47,838 nucleotides of DNA from Brevundimonas diminuta 470-4 (GTDB lineage: Bacteria > Pseudomonadota > Alphaproteobacteria > Caulobacterales > Caulobacteraceae): contig KB291758.1 in assembly GCA_000318405.1 (NCBI GenBank), positions 507 to 48,344 of the forward strand. Direction: 5' to 3'. The notes beneath the pieces were generated by a model. It was not told the DNA's origin. It saw only the letters and a program-made list of their open reading frames with translations, and ran no database searches. Below, piece after piece: positions 1 to 6,732 of this stretch. The position numbers were made by a program, and so were the translations under genes. Position 1 is the first letter of the stretch; the number at the start of each line of letters is the position of its first letter.

Positions 1-1
1 G

Positions 2-115
2 GTCCACGAAGGCGCCATGTTCCAGCGCCTACTGGAACCGTCCACAATAAAGGACGGCGAATTGTTGACCCTCCTCGCCGATCTTCTGTTCTCGAAATCC
101 GCGATCAACTCATGA
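2..115 (+). CDS. C-terminal fragment of an unrecognised protein (cut by window edge)
   Basis: An open frame enters from the left edge and ends at TGA 113-115, giving 37 residues (VHEGAMFQRLLEPSTIKDGE... ending SKSAINS). The mix of hydrophobic and charged residues looks like a helical protein end rather than random GC-rich frame. I do not recognise the family. It is followed by disturbed sequence (ygiQ remnant), so it may itself be a remnant. Low confidence because only the tail is visible. Confidence 0.3.
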   Translation, partial: VHEGAMFQRLLEPSTIKDGELLTLLADLLFSKSAINS

Positions 116-169
116 ACAGTCCCGGCGACCGGTCCTCAGGGACGTGAGCCGATCACGCACAATGCCGGC

Positions 170-391
170 CTATTCTAAAGAACCTGAGCCGGTTTTACCC
201 GGATGTGCATTTTCAGGACGCGGCAGACCACGCCTGCTTGCCGTCTTCGGTGATCTTGTATTGAAGTCCATTTCCGCGCGGCTCATCGGCAGGAACGGCG
301 CCGTGCCGAAGCGCCTGGCCCAGTACGGCCGGTAGCTGGTCAGCGGCTTGGCAGCGCGCGGGAAGAAGGAGACATCGACGGGGGCATTCAT
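170..391 (-). pseudogene. ygiQ: YgiQ-type radical SAM protein, N-terminal remnant fused to foreign sequence
   Basis: Reading leftward from ATG 391-389, the first ~42 residues (MNAPVDVSFF..., KPLTSYRPYWARRFG, FLPMSRAEMD) match the conserved start of the UPF0313/YgiQ radical SAM family, whose members are about 600-700 residues long. The family normally continues with a Leu-Gly-Trp-Asp-Ser-Cys stretch and a CxxxCxxC cluster; here the sequence changes abruptly after AEMD (around 265) to an unrelated, basic, low-quality tail that stops at 170. All catalytic parts are missing. In the neighbouring frame the same DNA reads LQYKITEDGKQAWSAAS and then stop at 213-215, which looks like the true end of another (winged-helix-like) gene. 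I read this as a deletion junction joining the 5' end of ygiQ to the 3' end of another gene. Confidence 0.6.
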
Positions 392-598
392 GGGGCTCTG
401 GCGGCTTTGGCGGGGCGTGGGCACCCTCCAGTGTACGACGTGGGCCCCAATCGGGCCGTTGTGTGGGTTTGTGCCCACAGGGCGGGCGCGCTACGCCCGG
501 CCTCCAAACGGCGGGAGGTGCCCACGATCAAGGGGCCGAGAGGGTGCCGGCAGCATGGCGCGAGGGGGCGAGCGTCGACCGCACCCCCTCGGCTTTGC
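392..598. other. Intergenic stretch with inverted repeats
   Basis: No convincing gene. Seen here: a GTGGGCAC/GTGCCCAC inverted pair at about 416-478 enclosing a GGCCC-CAAT-GGGCC hairpin, and a GAGGGGG/CCCCCTC stem at 562-590 just past the oleate hydratase stop. The last could slow transcription from the right but has no T-run, so I do not call a terminator. Confidence 0.4.
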
Positions 599-2368
599 TC
601 ACTCGCCGGAAACCAGATGGAATTCCTTCAGCAATTCGCCGATCTGCGTGCCCTCGATCCGGCGCAGCAGCAGCTTCTGGATGAAGGCCGGGCCGGGCAG
701 GTCCAGTTCCTTGCCGTCGCGCAGGCGGCCGGTGGCGGCCAGCAGCTTGCGGATGTCGTAGGTCGAGTTGTACACCTCCGGCACGGCGCGCTCGATGTCC
801 AGCAGGGTATAGACCGCCTCCATCGGCGTGCGCACCGAGTATTCGGTGGTGAAGATGCAGTCGCGCTGCCTGGATTCGGCGAACTGGCCGATGAAGGCGA
901 AGTTGACGGCGCCCTCCGGCACCACGTCGGGCCGGTCGCCCGCCTGGCGCGGCATGAAGAAGGAGGTCACGTAGGGCATCATCACCGGCACGGTCTTCGC
1001 CCCGGTCGCGGCGAGTTCGGGAATGTCCTCTACCGGAACGCCCATGTGGTAGAGCCATTCCTGCGTGATTTCCTCGCCGGTGCAGTCCTGCATCGGCTTT
1101 TTCACATAGTCGCCCGGCACGTCGACGAACAGCGAATAGACCCAGGCAACGATCTGGTCTTTCGGCTGTTTCTTGAAATGCGGCTGGCGGTTGACGGTCC
1201 AGCTCAGCAGCCAGCTCGAATCTTTCGCGGTGACGATGCCGCCGGTGACCACCCTGCCGCTGAACGGATCGCGCCTGGCGATCTTGCGGATGTATTCAGG
1301 GATGCGCGCGTCGAGCGTGGTGACCGTCGCCGACTCCCACTTCGTTTCGGGGATGTGCGCGCCGAAGACGTCGGGCCGCCCGAAAGCCGGATCCTTCGCC
1401 GCGATGCGGCGCCACAGATCCCAGGCCGGGGCGGGGCCTTCGTCCAGCCGCGCAGGCGTGTGATGGTCGCCGCTGTCCGAGTTCTCGGTCAGCGAGCCGA
1501 TGGTCATGAACACCAGATCGTCGGGGCCGAGATCCACGCCGCCCGCGCTGCCGTTCTCCAGCCAGTGGATGCGGGTCGCCTGTTTGCGGCCCGGCTGGAT
1601 GTCGAAATCGACATCCGTCACCTCGATCCCGTAGCGGAAGTTGACGCCGTGGTCCTGCAGCCATTTCACCAGCGGCAGGACCAGCGATTCATACTGGTTG
1701 TACTTGGTGAATTTCAGCGCCGAGAAATCCGGCAGCCCGCCGATATGGTGGATGAAGCGGTGCAGGTAGAGCTTCATCTCCAGCGCTGAATGCCACTCCT
1801 CGAAGGCGAACATCGTCCGCCAGTAGAGCCAGAAGTTGCTGTCGAGGAATTCCTTGCCGAAGACCTCGTCGATGCGCTTGTTCTCCATCTCCTCCCGGGT
1901 GGCGAAGAAGACCTTGATGACCTCTTTCTGGGCCTTCTCGGTCAGGGTGAAAAGGCCGTTGGTCTGCGCGTCCTGCCCCCGGTTCACGGTGGCGCGTTGC
2001 AGCGAATAGTTGGGGTCGTCCTTGTTGAGCCAGAAAAACTCGTCGAGCACGCTGGCCCCTTCGATCTCCAGCGAGGGGATGGAGCGGTAAAGGTCCCAGA
2101 GGCATTCGAAATGGTCCTCCATCTCGCGCCCGCCGCGGATCACGAAGCCCTTTTCCGGCTCCTCGATGCCGTCCAGCGCGCCGCCCGGCAGCGCCAGCCG
2201 CTCGAGGATGGTGATCCTCTCGCCGGCCATGTGGCCGTCGCGGATCAGGAAGGCCGCGCCCGAAAGCGCCGCAAGGCCCGAGCCGACGAACCAGGCGGTC
2301 TTGCCATCCACCCCTGCGGGTTTGCGGGGGCGGGCGAAGGCATAGAAATTGCCGCTGTTGTATTCCAT
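599..2368 (-). CDS. ohyA: Oleate hydratase (MCRA family), FAD-dependent
   Basis: 589 residues. The family adds water to the cis-9 double bond of oleic acid and related unsaturated fatty acids, giving 10-hydroxy fatty acids; it is flavin-dependent and often linked to detoxifying free fatty acids. An N-terminal dinucleotide-binding loop (GSGLAALSG, residues 29-37) is followed by the family hallmark RGGREMEDHFECLWDL (78-93), whose first Glu lies at the site proposed as catalytic in characterised hydratases. Length fits the family (about 570-650). Start chosen at ATG 2368: AAGGAGA lies 6-8 bases upstream, whereas the longer open frame to 2569 reads through DNA assigned to the neighbouring IS. The gene stands alone, and an IS1380-type terminal repeat begins only 20 bp upstream, so its promoter may lie inside the IS. 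Confidence 0.93.
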   Translation of the reverse strand: MEYNSGNFYAFARPRKPAGVDGKTAWFVGSGLAALSGAAFLIRDGHMAGERITILERLALPGGALDGIEEPEKGFVIRGGREMEDHFECLWDLYRSIPSLEIEGASVLDEFFWLNKDDPNYSLQRATVNRGQDAQTNGLFTLTEKAQKEVIKVFFATREEMENKRIDEVFGKEFLDSNFWLYWRTMFAFEEWHSALEMKLYLHRFIHHIGGLPDFSALKFTKYNQYESLVLPLVKWLQDHGVNFRYGIEVTDVDFDIQPGRKQATRIHWLENGSAGGVDLGPDDLVFMTIGSLTENSDSGDHHTPARLDEGPAPAWDLWRRIAAKDPAFGRPDVFGAHIPETKWESATVTTLDARIPEYIRKIARRDPFSGRVVTGGIVTAKDSSWLLSWTVNRQPHFKKQPKDQIVAWVYSLFVDVPGDYVKKPMQDCTGEEITQEWLYHMGVPVEDIPELAATGAKTVPVMMPYVTSFFMPRQAGDRPDVVPEGAVNFAFIGQFAESRQRDCIFTTEYSVRTPMEAVYTLLDIERAVPEVYNSTYDIRKLLAATGRLRDGKELDLPGPAFIQKLLLRRIEGTQIGELLKEFHLVSGE

Positions 2369-2387
2369 GCGAATCTCCTTTGAGCAT

Positions 2388-2400
2388 ACATTCCCCAAGT
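2388..2400 (+). repeat. Left terminal inverted repeat of the IS1380-type element (candidate)
   Basis: ACATTCCCCAAGT, paired with 4040-4052 on the opposite strand. It lies 20 bp upstream of the ohyA ATG. Confidence 0.55.
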
Positions 2401-2605
2401 GGCATGCCGTCTGACGTGAGTTTCGCCTGAATCCGACCGCAGGACAATCATTTTCCGTCCCGAGCGGCGTCGTCGGGCGCGCAAGGCGCTGAGACAGGGC
2501 AGATCGGCCCGCGAAGCCGCCGTGTTGTGCCCTGGTGGCGGTGTTTTTCAGCGCAGCGGACAGACCCATCCTGCCGTTTTCGTTCAGTTTGGGCGTGGAT
2601 GGCGG

Positions 2606-3964
2606 TCATGCGCATAGCGGAGGCGCTCGCAATCGGCGGATGGCGGCGAGGATGGCGCGGACCATCGGACCGGTGACGGCCACCTCGGCCAGCTGGAAGG
2701 TGATGGCGCGGGCATGGCGGACGACACGTGCCCCGATCTTGATCAGCTTCAGTTGCAGGCTGGTCAACGACCAGTCGGCCATCGTCTCGGGCAACTCGAT
2801 GCAGCGCAAGAAGATGGCCAGGTTGTAGGCCAGCGCATGCAGTTGCAGTCGCACCTCATTGTCGCGGAACTTCCGGCATGACAGCCGCGTCCAGTGGAAG
2901 GCATATTTACCTTCCTTGATGTGCTGCTCGGCGGTGCCGCGCTGGTTATAGAACCGCACCACCCAGTCGGGCTCCATCGGCAGGTTGGTGACGATGAAGC
3001 CGACACGCGGGAACAGTTCGCCCGGATGCCATTCGATCTTGGCGATCACCCGGCGTTCCTTGTCCCAGGATGCCGCCTGATACTCGAAGTCTTCGTAGAA
3101 GCGCTTGACCTTGGTCAGCGAAGGTCGCCCGACAGGGCGCGTCAGCCGATGCGCGATCTTCTCGCGCAGGACGTTGTTCGCAGGCAGCCGGATGGCGTAG
3201 AAGAATCGGGCTTCTTCCAGCCGCTCATAGATCGCGGGGATCGCGTAGGCGGCGTCAGCCCGGAAGAACCGGCCGCAAAGGTCGCGCTCCGCGTAGCGGG
3301 CGATGACGGGGTCGAGAACGTCCCGCCAGCCATCGGCGCTGTGGACGTTGCCATGGCGCAAGGCGCAGCGCTCCAGCATGCCGAACTGGTTGAACAAAAA
3401 GTTCGGGTGATAGCAGGTGCAGTCGAAATGCCCGTTCCAGGCCGCGCCCTCCTGATCGCCATGGGTGGGGCTGACCGAACTGTCCATGTCCAGAACGATG
3501 TACTTCAGCCCGTTACGGTCATGGAACCGGTCGATCCATTGGCCATTCAGGTCGGCCAGCGCGGCACGGTTCTCGGGCTGTGCCAGTGTCTCGGTCTCGA
3601 ACCGTCCCATCTGCGAGGCCGAGGCCGCTTGCGCATCGACAGCCCTTCCACCCACGACCTGGCGCATCACCGGATCGAGGGCCAGGCGGTCGGCGTCGTT
3701 CACATCCTCGTATCCGGCCAGTCGCCCGAACACCGATTGCCGGAACAACCCGTCAAGCCGGTGGACCGTGTTCTTGCCGCGCCGGGTGTCGCGCAATGCT
3801 TTTGCCGCCAGATCGGACAGCCCGAGCGCGTCATCCAGCTCGCGCATCACCAGCAGGCCGCCGTCGGAACTGAGCTGCGCACCTCGGAACTCCACATGCA
3901 CCCGGCGGTCGAACTCGACCCGATCTGCCCGCTTCGAACCCGCACCCTCTGGGTGATCCATCAA
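2606..3964 (-). CDS. IS1380-family DDE transposase
   Basis: 452 residues, full length for the family. Recognised by the order of conserved blocks: an N-terminal part with FRGAQLSSDGGLLVMREL; the first catalytic Asp in IVLDMDSSVSPTHGDQ; a WNGHFDCTCYHPNFLF block; the second Asp in FFRADAAYAIP; and the Glu region NQRGTAEQHIKEGKYAFHW followed by LSCRKFRDNEVRLQLHALAYN. The frame is uninterrupted, so the enzyme is probably intact. The 5' end lies 76 bp from the right repeat, and ATG 3964 is the first good start. It is transcribed in the same direction as ohyA. Confidence 0.92.
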   Translation of the reverse strand: MMDHPEGAGSKRADRVEFDRRVHVEFRGAQLSSDGGLLVMRELDDALGLSDLAAKALRDTRRGKNTVHRLDGLFRQSVFGRLAGYEDVNDADRLALDPVMRQVVGGRAVDAQAASASQMGRFETETLAQPENRAALADLNGQWIDRFHDRNGLKYIVLDMDSSVSPTHGDQEGAAWNGHFDCTCYHPNFLFNQFGMLERCALRHGNVHSADGWRDVLDPVIARYAERDLCGRFFRADAAYAIPAIYERLEEARFFYAIRLPANNVLREKIAHRLTRPVGRPSLTKVKRFYEDFEYQAASWDKERRVIAKIEWHPGELFPRVGFIVTNLPMEPDWVVRFYNQRGTAEQHIKEGKYAFHWTRLSCRKFRDNEVRLQLHALAYNLAIFLRCIELPETMADWSLTSLQLKLIKIGARVVRHARAITFQLAEVAVTGPMVRAILAAIRRLRAPPLCA

Positions 3965-4039
3965 ACGCGCCCCTCACGGCCATCAACACCATGATTTATA
4001 TCGGAAATATTGAGATCCTGACAGCAAAATCAGCGATTT

Positions 4040-4052
4040 ACTTGGGGAATGT
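4040..4052 (-). repeat. Right terminal inverted repeat of the IS1380-type element (candidate)
   Basis: ACTTGGGGAATGT on the + strand, the exact complement of 2388-2400. It immediately precedes the SDR tail. Confidence 0.55.
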
Positions 4053-4067
4053 GGGCTGAGAGTTCAC

Positions 4068-4148
4068 CTACACCACGCTCGCTGCGGTGCGCCCGGCGTT
4101 GACGTCGATTGTGGCGCCGGTGATATAGCGTCCACCCGGCCCGACTAG
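4068..4148 (-). pseudogene. Short-chain dehydrogenase C-terminal remnant
   Basis: Reading leftward from the IS481 edge, the frame gives LVGPGGRYITGATIDVNAGR and a short tail ending at TAG 4070-4068. The YITGATIDVNAG block is the classical C-terminal signature of SDR oxidoreductases. The rest of the gene (about 230 residues) is absent: the frame meets a stop within a few codons when carried across the IS to the right flank. The remnant is squeezed between two IS elements. Confidence 0.65.
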
Positions 4149-5161
4149 GTGTTTGGTCCCAGGCTTTGATGGTGTGATCCTTTCGTTGGAATGGAAGGAA
4201 GCCATATGGGCCAGGTTCGTCACGGGAGCGCCACGACCACGCACGCCGTCCGAGCAGCAATACAGCGATCGCAGGCTTCGCTCGCGACGCTGAGCCGGGA
4301 GTTGGGGATCAACCCCAAGACGGTGGCGAAGTGGCGTAAGCGGACCTCGGTCGAGGATCGCAAGACCGGGCCGAAGGAGCCGCGCTCGACGGTTCTGACG
4401 GAAGCCGAGGAAGCGATGGTCGTCGCGTTCCGGCGGCACACGCTGCTGCCGCTGGACGACTGCCTCTACGCCCTGCAGCCGTCCATCCCGCACCTGACGC
4501 GCTCAGCGTTGCACCGCTGCTTGCAGCGACACGGCATCTCACGCCTGCCGGATGTCGAAGGCGACAAGCCGAAGCGGCAGCGTTTCAAGCGTTACCCGAT
4601 CGGCTTCTTTCATGTTGATATCGCCGAGCTGCAGACGGCCGAGGGCAGGCTCTATCTGTTCGTCGCCATTGATCGCACCAGCAAGTTCGCTGTCACCCAG
4701 CTGGTCGACAAGGCCGACAGACGAACCGCCTGGGAGTTCCTCGAACAGTTGTTGGAGGCCGTGCCGTACAAGATCCACACGATCCTGACCGACAACGGCA
4801 TCCAGTTCGCCGAGCAGCCTCGCAACCGCAACACCGCCTTCTCGCGACAGATGCGCTTCGACATGATCTGCGAAGCCAACGACATCGAGCACCGGCTGAC
4901 CAAGCCGAACCATCCGTGGACCAATGGCCAGGTCGAGCGGATGAACCGCACCATCAAGGACGCCACCGTCAAACGCTTCCACTACGACAGCCACGACGAA
5001 CTGCGTACGCACCTCGCCGACTTTATGGCCGCCTACAACTTCGCCCGAAGGCTCAAGACCCTCAACGGTCTCACGCCTTACGAATACATCGCCAGAATCT
5101 GGACGTCAGAGCCTGACCGGTTCATCGTCAATCCGATCCACCAGATGCCTGGACTGAACAC
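4149..5161 (+). mobile_element. IS481-family insertion sequence, about 1.01 kb
   Basis: Imperfect terminal inverted repeats: GTGTTTGGTCCCAGGC at the left tip and GTGTTCAGTCCAGGC (complement) at the right tip. CTAG stands directly outside both ends (4145-4148 and 5162-5165), which is the core of the target duplicated by the founding IS481 (NCTAGN). The element contains one transposase whose stop codon TAG is supplied by the right CTAG, not by the element itself. Length and structure fit a complete copy. Confidence 0.85.
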
Positions 5162-5165
5162 CTAG
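4206..5165 (+). CDS. IS481-family transposase
   Basis: 319 residues. The N-terminal helix-turn-helix (LATLSRELGINPKTVAKWRK) binds the element ends. The rve/DDE catalytic core follows: Asp in FHVDIAEL, Asp in ILTDNGIQF, Glu in NGQVERMNRTIKD. Start placed at ATG 4206 (MGQVRHGS...) because AGGAAG lies 6 bases upstream; an ATG 15 bases earlier is less well spaced. The frame is intact. The last sense codon and the TAG stop overlap the element tip and the CTAG target copy, so the C-terminus depends on the insertion target. Confidence 0.93.
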   Translation: MGQVRHGSATTTHAVRAAIQRSQASLATLSRELGINPKTVAKWRKRTSVEDRKTGPKEPRSTVLTEAEEAMVVAFRRHTLLPLDDCLYALQPSIPHLTRSALHRCLQRHGISRLPDVEGDKPKRQRFKRYPIGFFHVDIAELQTAEGRLYLFVAIDRTSKFAVTQLVDKADRRTAWEFLEQLLEAVPYKIHTILTDNGIQFAEQPRNRNTAFSRQMRFDMICEANDIEHRLTKPNHPWTNGQVERMNRTIKDATVKRFHYDSHDELRTHLADFMAAYNFARRLKTLNGLTPYEYIARIWTSEPDRFIVNPIHQMPGLNT

Positions 5166-5287
5166 TGCCGCTACACGTCATCGACGAGGTGGTGGAGCGG
5201 ATCACCAACCAGACTATCACCGCCTATGAGTATGACCCGGCGACCGCATCCTTGGTCCAGCACGCGGATGGAGTCGGTCAGTCCTGA
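5165..5287 (+). pseudogene. C-terminal fragment of an unrecognised protein cut by the IS481 element
   Basis: From the right IS edge the frame reads PLHVIDEVVERITNQTITAY... to HADGVGQS and stop TGA 5285-5287. Its composition looks like real protein. The 5' part is missing, and the left flank of the IS does not continue it. Family not recognised. Its end overlaps the end of the convergent small gene at 5278-5490 by about 10 bp. Confidence 0.4.
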
Positions 5288-5490
5288 GGGTCTTCGGGCA
5301 TAGCCAGGCGTCGACCGAGGTCGCGCATAGTTTTACGCGACGGACGCGGAAGCTTGGCCTTCAAAGCCTCCAGTTCCTTCGCCTCATCCCGCGTCAGCGG
5401 GTGATCGTGATCCACCAAGATTCTGCGGATCGCACGCGCGACGTCAGCGGCGACCGCATCGTCGTCTTCGTCCAAAGGAGGACGGCTCAC
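5278..5490 (-). CDS. Small acidic/basic helical protein of unknown function
   Basis: 70 residues from GTG 5490. The N-terminus is acidic (DEDDDAVAADVARAIRRIL), the centre is an E/K-rich helix (RDEAKELEALKAKL), and the end is basic (RKTMRDLGRRLAMPEDPQD). No known domain is evident and no clear ribosome-binding site is seen. Support comes from the protein-like amphipathic composition. It sits between IS-associated debris and another small gene on the same strand. Confidence 0.45.
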   Translation of the reverse strand: MSRPPLDEDDDAVAADVARAIRRILVDHDHPLTRDEAKELEALKAKLPRPSRKTMRDLGRRLAMPEDPQD

Positions 5491-5541
5491 GAGGGTTCTC
5501 GGGTTGGTGACAGCATCTGGCGCAAGTTTAGCACGAGAGGA

Positions 5542-5730
5542 CTAGTAGGGCACGTTCGACGCCGCGCGCCGCAGCAGCGCCTGCACAGCGGCCTCCTTGG
5601 TGGGCCAGGTGCCGCAGTCGATGCCGTTCAGGGAACCGACGAACTGGAGGCGGTCTCCGGCCGTCACGCGCCGGACGCCGAAAAGCTGACGGCCACGACG
5701 GAAGTGGATATAATGGGGGCGGCTGCGCAT
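5542..5730 (-). CDS. Small basic protein of unknown function
   Basis: 62 residues, ATG 5730, with GGAG 7-8 bases upstream. The sequence has alternating beta-like stretches (RPHYIHFRRGRQLFGVRRV, RLQFVGSLNGIDCGTW) and a final helix (KEAAVQALLRRA), suggesting a compact nucleic-acid-binding fold, but I do not recognise a family. It is transcribed away from rpmI. Confidence 0.5.
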   Translation of the reverse strand: MRSRPHYIHFRRGRQLFGVRRVTAGDRLQFVGSLNGIDCGTWPTKEAAVQALLRRAASNVPY

Positions 5731-5874
5731 GGGCGAACTCCGTTGATCACCCCCCAGCGCTGAAGGCCGCCCAGCGCCTTATCAACCGCCCGAAAACATC
5801 TACGTCACCACCCGGCGCGGACTCTTCTTGCCTCTGCCCGCCTCTTGGCGTAAAAGCCGCGCCTTCGCGTACCG

Positions 5875-5952
5875 GACCGCCGGGCGAACAGGCATGCCTG
5901 GGCGGTCTTAAATCGGTCATCCGACCTTGGGGCTCAAGTCGCCCGAAGGGCG
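5875..5952 (+). promoter_or_regulatory. Structured 5' leader of the rpmI-rplT operon (candidate)
   Basis: Three consecutive hairpins precede rpmI. At 5875-5907, GACCGCC pairs with GGCGGTC around an inner CAGGCATGCCTG palindrome. At about 5913-5926, TCGG-TCAT-CCGA. At about 5940-5952, CGCCC-GAA-GGGCG. The last lies about 20 bases before the rpmI start. Ribosomal-protein operons with L20 are often regulated by such leaders; the role here is inferred. Confidence 0.35.
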
Positions 5953-5979
5953 GTAGACCCCTCAATAAAGAGAGTGAAA

Positions 5980-6177
5980 ATGCCGAAGCTGAAGACGAAG
6001 TCGGGCGCCAAGAAGCGCTTCAAATTCACCGCGACGGGCAAGGTCAAGGCTGGCGTGGCCGGCAAGCGCCACCGTTTGATCAGCCACAACTCGAAGTATA
6101 TCCGCCAGAACCGCGGCACTTCGGTCATGGCCGACGCCGACGCCAAGAAGATCAAGTCCTACATGCCGTACGCCTGA
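5980..6177 (+). CDS. rpmI: 50S ribosomal protein L35
   Basis: 65 residues, beginning [15 protein letters not shown], the invariant start of L35, with the expected basic body ([19 protein letters not shown]). Start at ATG 5980 rather than the GTG six bases upstream, because the family begins Met-Pro-Lys; AAAGAGAG lies just upstream. L35 is a late-assembling component of the large subunit. It is followed by rplT, the usual partner; infC, often found ahead of this pair in other bacteria, is not present here. Confidence 0.97.
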   Translation: MPKLKTKSGAKKRFKFTATGKVKAGVAGKRHRLISHNSKYIRQNRGTSVMADADAKKIKSYMPYA

Positions 6178-6224
6178 TCGGCGCGCTGCAACTCTGATCC
6201 TCTCCGCATAATCGAATTTGAACT

Positions 6225-6270
6225 AAGCCTCTCATGCAGTGAGCCGCCGCGCGGCGAACGTTAGAGGCTT
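6225..6270 (+). promoter_or_regulatory. Long hairpin directly upstream of rplT (candidate L20 autoregulatory site)
   Basis: A perfect 8-bp stem AAGCCTCT (6225-6232) with AGAGGCTT (6263-6270) encloses a second GC-rich stem (GCCGC/GCGGC). The rplT ribosome-binding site (GAAGGGA, about 6274-6280) follows immediately. L20 represses its own translation through mRNA structures in characterised bacteria; a comparable role here is an inference from position. Confidence 0.45.
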
Positions 6271-6289
6271 CCCGAAGGGAAAAATCACA

Positions 6290-6643
6290 ATGGCTCGCGT
6301 CACTCGGGGCGTTACGTCCCACGCCAAGCACAAGAAAGTCCTGAAGCAGGCCAAGGGCTTCTACGGCCGCCGCAAGAACACCATCCGCGCCGCCAAGGCC
6401 GCGGTGGATCGCGCCGGTCAGTACGCCTACCGCGACCGTCGCAACAAGAAGCGCTCGTTCCGCGCCCTGTGGATCCAGCGCATCAACGCCGCGGCCCGCA
6501 CCGAAGGCTTCACCTACTCGCAGTTCATGCACGGCCTGAACAAGGCGGGCATCGAGCTGGACCGCAAGGTTCTGGCCGCCATCGCCGCCGATGAAGCCGG
6601 CTTCAAGGGCATCGCCGACAAGGTTCGCGCGGCCCTCGCTTAA
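6290..6643 (+). CDS. rplT: 50S ribosomal protein L20
   Basis: 117 residues starting [19 protein letters not shown], with the family blocks [36 protein letters not shown] and the C-terminal globular part. L20 nucleates large-subunit assembly by binding 23S rRNA through its long basic N-terminal helix. ATG 6290 is preferred to the upstream in-frame ATG at 6239, which lies inside the leader hairpin. A terminator follows, separating it from pheS. Confidence 0.97.
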   Translation: MARVTRGVTSHAKHKKVLKQAKGFYGRRKNTIRAAKAAVDRAGQYAYRDRRNKKRSFRALWIQRINAAARTEGFTYSQFMHGLNKAGIELDRKVLAAIAADEAGFKGIADKVRAALA

Positions 6644-6666
6644 GCTTTCCTCCCACCCGGGATGAA

Positions 6667-6704
6667 GCAAAAGCCCTCCGGTTCGCGCCGGGGGGCTTTT
6701 TGCT
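6667..6704 (+). terminator. Rho-independent terminator after rplT
   Basis: GCAAAAGCCCTCCGG pairs with CCGGGGGGCTTTTTGC (one G-T wobble) around a TTCGCG loop; the descending arm contains a run of five T. It ends about 30 bases before the pheS ATG. Confidence 0.8.
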
Positions 6705-6732
6705 TTCGTTCCTAGCGGCTAGACGAACCTGC

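Larger units (their letters stand above)
2388..4052 (-). mobile_element. IS1380-family insertion sequence, about 1.67 kb
   Basis: A full-length IS1380-type transposase is bracketed by a perfect 13-bp inverted pair, ACATTCCCCAAGT at 2388-2400 and its complement at 4040-4052, with partial outer matches (AGC on both sides). The resulting 1665 bp agrees with the usual size of the family. No matching 4-bp target duplication is visible (GCAT on the left, GGGC on the right), so the copy may lie at a rearrangement point, or the true tips differ by a few bases. About 200 noncoding bases separate the transposase stop from the left end, facing ohyA. Confidence 0.65.

Noticed and set aside
1-5730. CRISPR array or phage attachment site in the disturbed region
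   Set aside because: No regularly spaced direct repeats, no integrase and no tRNA gene; the disturbance is explained by the two IS elements and deletions.
5747-5965. 72-residue frame upstream of rpmI
   Set aside because: Pro/Gly/Arg-rich, no ribosome-binding site, and lies across the hairpins of the presumed rpmI leader.
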